A program made the translations under genes and the position numbers. Positions 59,612 through 64,000 of a DNA stretch of 64,000 nucleotides are shown here, piece after piece (position 1 is the stretch's first letter; each line of letters begins with the position of its first letter). Source of the stretch: PCRC01 sp040384665 (GTDB taxonomy: Bacteria; Pseudomonadota; Gammaproteobacteria; Burkholderiales; Burkholderiaceae_C); assembly GCA_040384665.1 (NCBI GenBank), contig JAZKIY010000012.1, forward strand, positions 1 through 64,000, written 5' to 3'. The notes below the pieces were generated by a model. The model was not told where the DNA came from. It ran no database searches and was given only the letters and a program-made list of their open reading frames with translations.

Positions 59612-61777
59612 ATGGCAAAAAAATCCATAAAATTTAAGCAGAATCGGGCTCAAGCCCTAGTGAAACCTTGCGCTATAGCTATATCTTTTATAGCGCCTGG
59701 CGCCTGGGCACAAACCACCGAAGCCACCCTCAAACCGGTGGTGGTGAACGAACGCAGCGCCACCCCGGTGGCCGATGTGCTGGGCCTGGGCGATGTGCCA
59801 CTGTCGCGCACCCCGGTCAGCGCCACACTGATTGACGCACAGCAGATCGAAGCCACTGGCGCCCGCCGCCTGGCGGACCTGGTGAAGTTCGACGCCTCGG
59901 TCAGCGACGCTTACAACGCCCAGGGTTACTGGGACTACGTCACCGTGCGCGGCTTTGTGCTCGACAACAAGTACAACTACCGCCGCGAAGGCCTGCCCAT
60001 CAGCGCGGAAAGCACCGTGCCGCTCGACAACAAAGCGCGGGTGGAAATCCTGCGCGGTACCAGCGGCATCCAGGCCGGTACCAGCGCCCCCGGCGGGCTG
60101 GTGAACTACGTGGTGAAGCGGCCGACCGAGAACGACCTCCGCAGCATCCGGCTGGAGACCAGCAACCACGGCGGCGCGCTCGCCAGCGTGGACCTGGGTG
60201 GCCGCTTCGGCGAAGGTAAGGTCTTTGGCTACCGCATCAACGCCGCTGGCGAAGACATCGGCAGCTACGTGCGCGACCTCGACGGCTCCCGCCGCCTGCT
60301 CGCCGCCGCGTTCGACTGGCGCCTCAGCCGCGACTCGGTGCTCGAGGCCGAACTGGAGTACTCGCGCCGCTCCCAGCGCAGCGCCCCCGGCCTCAGCCTG
60401 ACTGGCAACACCCTGCCCTCACCCGACCCGCGCCTCAACCTCAACAACCAACCCTGGTCTTTGCCCGTGGTGCTGGAAGGGCTGACCGGCACCGTCAAGT
60501 TCGAGCAGGCACTGAGCCGCGAATGGCGCTGGTCGGCCCAGGCCGGCACCCAGCGTTTGAAGTCCGACGACCGCACCGCCTTCCCCTTCGGTGGCGACTG
60601 CTTCAACGGCCCGTTTGACTACTGCGACCGCTTCACCCCCAACGGCGACTACGACCTCTACGACTTCCGCAGCGAAAACGAGCGCCGCACCCTGACCGCC
60701 GCACAACTGCAGCTCAAAGGCCGCATCGAAACCGGCAGCGTCAAACACGAGTTGGGCTTTGGCCTGCTCAGCAGCCGCACACGCGACCGTTTTGGCCGCC
60801 AGGCGTACAACTACGTCGGCACCGGCAACCTAGCCACCATGCCGGTGTTCGGCCCAGAACCTGAACTGACCGACGAGAACACCAACCGCAGCGAACGAAC
60901 CACCGAGTTCTCGGCCTTTGACGCCATCGCGTGGAGCAACCGCTTCACCACCTGGCTCGGCCTGCGCCACACCCAGCTCACCCGCGACAGCGTGCGCACC
61001 GACGGCTCCCGCGCCACCGGCTACAGCCGCAACATCACCACCCCTTGGTTGGCCGCCAGCTACCAGCTGACACCCACCCACATGGCCTACGCCAGTTACG
61101 GCCAGGGTGTCGAGTCTGAAGTGGCACCTGGCCGCGCCCGCTACACCAACCAGGGCCAGGCCCTGCCCGCCCTCAAAAGCCGGCAAAGCGAGGTGGGCCT
61201 GAAAGGTGAGCTGGACACGGTGCGCTGGAGCGCCGCGCTCTTCAGCATCACCCGACCCCTGTTTGCCGATGTTGGCAGCTGCGACGTCAACAACTCCTGC
61301 ACCCGCCAGGCCGACGGCGACGCCCGGCACCGCGGGCTGGAACTCAACGCCGCCACCCAGACCGGCCCGTGGGCCTTCAACGCCGGCCTGACCGTCATTG
61401 ACGCCGAGCGCCAAGGCAGCGCCACCGCCAGCATCAACGGCAAACGCCCGGTCAACGTGCCCGACTACATCGTCCGCGCCCAGGCCGACTACCGCGTCAC
61501 CGCCGTGCCTGGCCTGAGCCTGCACGGCCATGTGTCTCACGAGGCCCAACGCAGCGCCCTGCCCGACGGGTCCATCAGCATCCCCGGCTGGACCCGCGTG
61601 GACACGGCCGTGCGTTACAGCACCCGTCTGCAGGGCACCCCCACCACCTGGACACTCGGCATCGACAACCTGTTCAACCGCCGCTACTTCAAGGAATCCC
61701 CCTACCAGTTCAGCCACGCTTACCTGTTCCCGGGCGCTCCCCGCACAATGCGCCTCACGTTTCAAGCCACCCTGTAA
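59612..61777 (+). CDS. TonB-dependent receptor under TPP riboswitch control (putative thiamine receptor)
   Basis: A 721-residue outer-membrane receptor. Signal peptide (cleavage near AWA-QT), plug domain (about 45-165: TPVSATLIDAQQIEATGARRLADLVKFD; VEILRGTSGIQAGTSAPGGLVNYVVKRP) and 22-strand barrel ending in the aromatic terminus MRLTFQATL. The sequence resembles FecA/FpvA-type siderophore receptors, but the riboswitch suggests thiamine or a precursor as cargo. The signal-peptide DNA (59650-59695) contains GCTATAG and TTTATAGC, perhaps a degenerate repeat copy. No thi genes adjoin. Confidence 0.9.
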   Translation: MAKKSIKFKQNRAQALVKPCAIAISFIAPGAWAQTTEATLKPVVVNERSATPVADVLGLGDVPLSRTPVSATLIDAQQIEATGARRLADLVKFDASVSDAYNAQGYWDYVTVRGFVLDNKYNYRREGLPISAESTVPLDNKARVEILRGTSGIQAGTSAPGGLVNYVVKRPTENDLRSIRLETSNHGGALASVDLGGRFGEGKVFGYRINAAGEDIGSYVRDLDGSRRLLAAAFDWRLSRDSVLEAELEYSRRSQRSAPGLSLTGNTLPSPDPRLNLNNQPWSLPVVLEGLTGTVKFEQALSREWRWSAQAGTQRLKSDDRTAFPFGGDCFNGPFDYCDRFTPNGDYDLYDFRSENERRTLTAAQLQLKGRIETGSVKHELGFGLLSSRTRDRFGRQAYNYVGTGNLATMPVFGPEPELTDENTNRSERTTEFSAFDAIAWSNRFTTWLGLRHTQLTRDSVRTDGSRATGYSRNITTPWLAASYQLTPTHMAYASYGQGVESEVAPGRARYTNQGQALPALKSRQSEVGLKGELDTVRWSAALFSITRPLFADVGSCDVNNSCTRQADGDARHRGLELNAATQTGPWAFNAGLTVIDAERQGSATASINGKRPVNVPDYIVRAQADYRVTAVPGLSLHGHVSHEAQRSALPDGSISIPGWTRVDTAVRYSTRLQGTPTTWTLGIDNLFNRRYFKESPYQFSHAYLFPGAPRTMRLTFQATL

Positions 61778-61797
61778 AAAAACGCAAAAAACCACGC

Positions 61798-61803
61798 TAT
61801 AAT
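61798..61803 (+). promoter_or_regulatory. -10 element of tRNA-Asn
   Basis: TATAAT, 12 bases before the tRNA start, perfect consensus. The -35 region is poor and overlaps the end of the receptor gene. Confidence 0.75.
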
Positions 61804-61814
61804 TTGAGGCTTGT

Positions 61815-61890
61815 TCCTCGATAGCTCAGTCGGTAGAGCGCCGGACTGTTAATCCGTAGGTCCCTGGTTCGAGCCCAGGTCGAGGAGCCA
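61815..61890 (+). tRNA. tRNA-Asn (GTT)
   Basis: Full cloverleaf: acceptor TCCTCGA/TCGAGGA, D-loop AGCTCAGTCGGTAGAGC, anticodon GTT at 61848-61850 and T-arm CTGGTTCGAGCCCAG; CCA is encoded at the end. Confidence 0.98.
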
Positions 61891-61895
61891 ATATT

Positions 61896-61931
61896 GACAA
61901 GGGTCAGCACGCAAGTGCTGGCCCTTTTGTC
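61896..61931 (+). terminator. Terminator after tRNA-Asn
   Basis: GACAAGGGTCAGCAC-gcaa-GTGCTGGCCCTTTTGTC forms a long hairpin whose 3' side includes TTTT. Confidence 0.85.
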
Positions 61932-62222
61932 GTTCTGGGGGCCGCAACACACCAGACCACGTGTGAGTCGCCGCTGGCAACCCGACGACCAACACCCAAG
62001 TCGCCTGCAAACCGCTTCTGCGCCACGCATTCCCACCACCTGGGTGACGAAATAGCTCAATTGAAGTTCGATTTGTCAACTATCTCACGTTAGGGTTAAC
62101 ACGAGTTGTCACAGGTCGCTAGTACCTTGGTTAACGTATCACTCAGAGCAAATAAATGCTTTTAAGTCCATCGATCTATCCGATGGTGTGATCAACGAAC
62201 CCCAGAAAACAGGTGCTTTCAA
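61932..62222. other. Intergenic leader before the repeat protein
   Basis: No gene is supported in these 291 bases. A more AT-rich stretch near 62080-62200 has two GTTAAC words (about 62093 and 62132) and a small hairpin (CCATCG...CGATGG, about 62167-62186). This looks like the promoter region and leader of the large protein. No clear -10/-35 pair was found. Confidence 0.4.
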
Positions 62223-64000
62223 ATGCAAAACAACTACGAGATCCCCAGCGACCAACTCCTGGCCGATGCCAAGGTTAGCCAGCCGTTTGACACCCAGCAA
62301 TCGCTGGACAACCTGAGCACCACTGCCCGCGGCCCTGCAGGTCTGGGTGTGATCACCGAAGCCTCACCCGGCACCCAGATCGTGCGCGACGGTGCGCGCT
62401 TGCCAGTGGAAGGCAAGCAAGCCCTGGTGCCAGGCGATCGCGTGGTTGTGCCCAAGGACGGTTTTGCCAATGTGGTGCTGCCAGGCCGACAGCCCGGCGA
62501 AACACCGCTGGCGGGCACTTTCACCGGCGGAACCGAAGCCGTCGTGGGACTGAAGCCCGGCGCGGCTGGTGTGGCCGACCAACTGCAGGTGGAACTGGTT
62601 TCCGGCGACCTGATCGTCAACGGCGCCGAAGAAGCAGCCAAAGCCACCACACTGGCAGTCAAAAAACCCGGCTCGGCCGGCGAAGGTGCAGGCGCAGGCT
62701 GGCTGCTGCCGCTGGCACTGGGTGGTTTGATTGGCGCCCTGGCCGCACGTGGCAACGACGACGACGACACCAACCAGTCGCCCACGACGCCAACCAACCC
62801 GACAACCCCCATAGACCCCACGACGCCGACAACACCCCCCAACCCCACCACCCCACCCGTCACCACCGTGCAAGGCCTGCTGGACCCTGCGAACACACTG
62901 GTGAACAACCTCACCAATGCGGTTGGCACCCCCGCAGCGGCAGCCCCCGGCGTTGGTGGTGTGCTCGCTGTGGTTGACACGGCAGTGGGCACGGTCACCA
63001 ACGCTGGCAACGGCGCACTGGCTCCGCTGTTGGGCGACCAGTTCAACCCCAATACCCCCAACGCACTGGACCCGGTTGACACCGCTGTGGCCCAGCTGAC
63101 CGCGCCTTTGACCAATGTGCTGGGCGGGGTGCTGGACCCCAGTCTCGGTGCCGGCACGGTGGCCTCCTTGATCAACCCGCTGAACGCACAGGTGGACTTC
63201 TTGACCGACGGCGTGGCCACGCTGTTGGGCGGTGGCACGGGCGGTTCGTTGCTGGGCATCACCAGCACCGACGCCACACCGAACGGCAATGGCCTGCTGG
63301 ACCCTGCATCGGCCCTGGTGGACAAGCTCACCGACGGCCTGGACAGTGGCCTGCTGGCCGGTGCCGGCCTGGGCGGTGTGCTGGAGCCAGTGGACTCATT
63401 GGTGGGCACGGTGACCAACCTGGGCAACAACCTCACCACCCCGCTGCTGGGCCAGACCTTCAGCCCCGCCACACCCAACTCGCTGGACCCGGCCGATGCC
63501 CTGGTGGGCCAGGTAACCGACGGCCTGAGCGACCCTCTGGCCACCCTGCTGGACCCGTTGCTCGGCCAGGGCACGGTTGCCAGCGTGCTGAACACGCTGG
63601 ACACGCAGGTGGACTTTGCGACCGACGGCGTGGCCAACCTGCTGGGCGACAACACCACGGGCAGCAACCTGCGCGACCTGCTGGGCCTGGGCTCGACCGA
63701 CACCACCACCGCCGGCGACGGTTTGCTGGACCCCGCCTCCAAGCTGGTGGACCAGCTGACCGATGGCCTGGACGGCGGCCTGCTGGAAAGCCTGCAGCTC
63801 AGCGGCATTCTGGAACCTGTGGATTCCACCGTGGACACCGTCACCGACCTCGGCAACGAGTTGCTCAGCCCGCTGTTGGGTGAGCCATTCGCGGCCAGCA
63901 ACACCAACGCGCTGGACCCAGTGGACAGCCTGGTGGTGCAGGTGACCGACGGCTTGGGTGACCCACTGGCCACACTGCTGGAACCGTTGCTGGGTGACGG
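62223..64000 (+). CDS. Large repetitive surface-type protein, N-terminal part (3' truncated by the window)
   Basis: An open frame from ATG 62223 to the end, at least 592 residues. Residues 1-135 form a globular head (GTQIVRDGARLPVEGKQALV; PGDRVVVPKDGFANVVLPG) that resembles the N-terminal retention modules of BapA/LapA-type adhesins. A hydrophobic helix follows (about 160-178, GWLLPLALGGLIGALAA), then an Asp/Thr/Pro linker (about 180-212). From residue 218 a roughly 140-residue repeat begins, three copies visible. No signal peptide is present, in agreement with type I secretion. The export signals and most of the repeats would lie outside. Confidence 0.75.
   Translation, partial: MQNNYEIPSDQLLADAKVSQPFDTQQSLDNLSTTARGPAGLGVITEASPGTQIVRDGARLPVEGKQALVPGDRVVVPKDGFANVVLPGRQPGETPLAGTFTGGTEAVVGLKPGAAGVADQLQVELVSGDLIVNGAEEAAKATTLAVKKPGSAGEGAGAGWLLPLALGGLIGALAARGNDDDDTNQSPTTPTNPTTPIDPTTPTTPPNPTTPPVTTVQGLLDPANTLVNNLTNAVGTPAAAAPGVGGVLAVVDTAVGTVTNAGNGALAPLLGDQFNPNTPNALDPVDTAVAQLTAPLTNVLGGVLDPSLGAGTVASLINPLNAQVDFLTDGVATLLGGGTGGSLLGITSTDATPNGNGLLDPASALVDKLTDGLDSGLLAGAGLGGVLEPVDSLVGTVTNLGNNLTTPLLGQTFSPATPNSLDPADALVGQVTDGLSDPLATLLDPLLGQGTVASVLNTLDTQVDFATDGVANLLGDNTTGSNLRDLLGLGSTDTTTAGDGLLDPASKLVDQLTDGLDGGLLESLQLSGILEPVDSTVDTVTDLGNELLSPLLGEPFAASNTNALDPVDSLVVQVTDGLGDPLATLLEPLLGD
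62874..64000 (+). repeat. Tandem 417-429-base coding repeats
   Basis: Units start with GLLDPA at 62874, 63291 and 63720 (spacing 417 and 429 bases, 139 and 143 residues); the third is cut by the edge. Each unit holds four sub-repeats of a pattern L-[DE]-P-[AV]-x-x-L-V-x-x-[VL]-T-[DN]-G about 30-38 residues long, for example LEPVDSLVGTVTN and LDPADALVGQVTDG. Confidence 0.85.

Noticed and set aside
61797..62079. Short minus-strand open frames overlapping tRNA-Asn
   Set aside because: They read antisense through the tRNA (the LDLGSNQGPTD-type peptide is a familiar artefact) and have no ribosome site.
62234..63973. A 579-codon open frame on the minus strand
   Set aside because: It is the mirror of a periodic, GC-rich plus-strand gene. 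The plus frame has an adhesin-like head, linker and in-phase protein repeats; the minus frame gives low-complexity Ser/Pro/Thr sequence with no known domain.
1..64000. Mobile element, prophage or CRISPR array
   Set aside because: No transposase, integrase, phage structural gene, direct-repeat/spacer array or flanking attachment duplication was seen. The tRNA-Asn gene is followed by a terminator and not by an integrase.

Overview
The window is GC-rich, densely packed chromosomal DNA, most consistent with a betaproteobacterium of the Comamonadaceae (Burkholderiales; Polaromonas/Rhodoferax/Hydrogenophaga-like). The reasons are the codon composition, the protein families and gene orders (cysI-DUF934-cysH-cysD-cysN, an ssu operon with metY, a full ccm set), and short repeats with a GCTATT...AATAGC inverted core that recur in this family. 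The genus is not determined. No insertion sequence, prophage, CRISPR array or rRNA was seen.

Layout. (1) 1-11.2 kb, plus strand: the end of an AprA/fumarate-reductase-like flavoprotein, an AprB-like ferredoxin, two complete NitT/TauT-type ABC importers separated by a HEAT-repeat protein and a DUF971 protein, and two amidase-signature hydrolases, the first allophanate-hydrolase-like. (2) 11.5-19.2 kb, plus: a periplasmic redox cluster of a DUF1549/DUF1553 (PSD1-type) protein, a DUF1501 protein, three c-type cytochromes, a peroxiredoxin, a dienelactone-hydrolase-like enzyme and a secreted protein of unknown function. (3) 26.8-19.3 kb, minus: a rhodanese-like protein, a membrane cytochrome b and ccmABCDEFGHI for cytochrome c maturation. 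(4) 27.1-33.1 kb, plus: a tripartite RND efflux system. (5) 33.3-38.6 kb, plus: a porin and a third NitT/TauT-type importer with two permeases. (6) 39.9-38.7 kb, minus: a sigma-54 enhancer-binding regulator without a sensor domain. (7) 48.4-40.1 kb, minus: sbp, ssuE, two ssuA genes, ssuD, ssuC, ssuB, metY and a molbindin-like protein. (8) 48.5-58.2 kb, plus: yggX, an mnmC-like gene, then tauE-cysI-DUF934-cysH-cysD-cysN, fdxA and a ferredoxin-NADP reductase. (9) 58.2-61.9 kb: an HSL-type esterase (minus), a TPP riboswitch, a TonB-dependent receptor and tRNA-Asn. (10) 62.2 kb to the edge: the start of a large, hierarchically repetitive surface-type protein, cut by the window end.

How it may fit together. 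Regions 2-5 look like one regulon. Each of the three intergenic regions that start these units holds a 16-bp inverted repeat of the form TGYTGC-N4-GCARCA, and 60-100 bp away a sigma-54 promoter (GG-N10-GC). There are four such promoters: 11477, 26923 (minus), 27096 and 33189. The only sigma-54 activator in the window lies at the end of the block. I infer a coordinated programme that couples uptake (porin, ABC importer), export (RND), periplasmic oxidation (cytochromes, DUF1501/DUF1549 proteins, peroxiredoxin) and the cytochrome c assembly line. The inducing condition and substrate are unknown. Resemblance of the activator to SfnR and the flanking sulfonate and sulfate genes make sulfur scavenging the leading guess. 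Regions 7 and 8 are conventional sulfur-starvation and sulfate-assimilation operons. They share a different upstream motif, probably for a CysB-type regulator.
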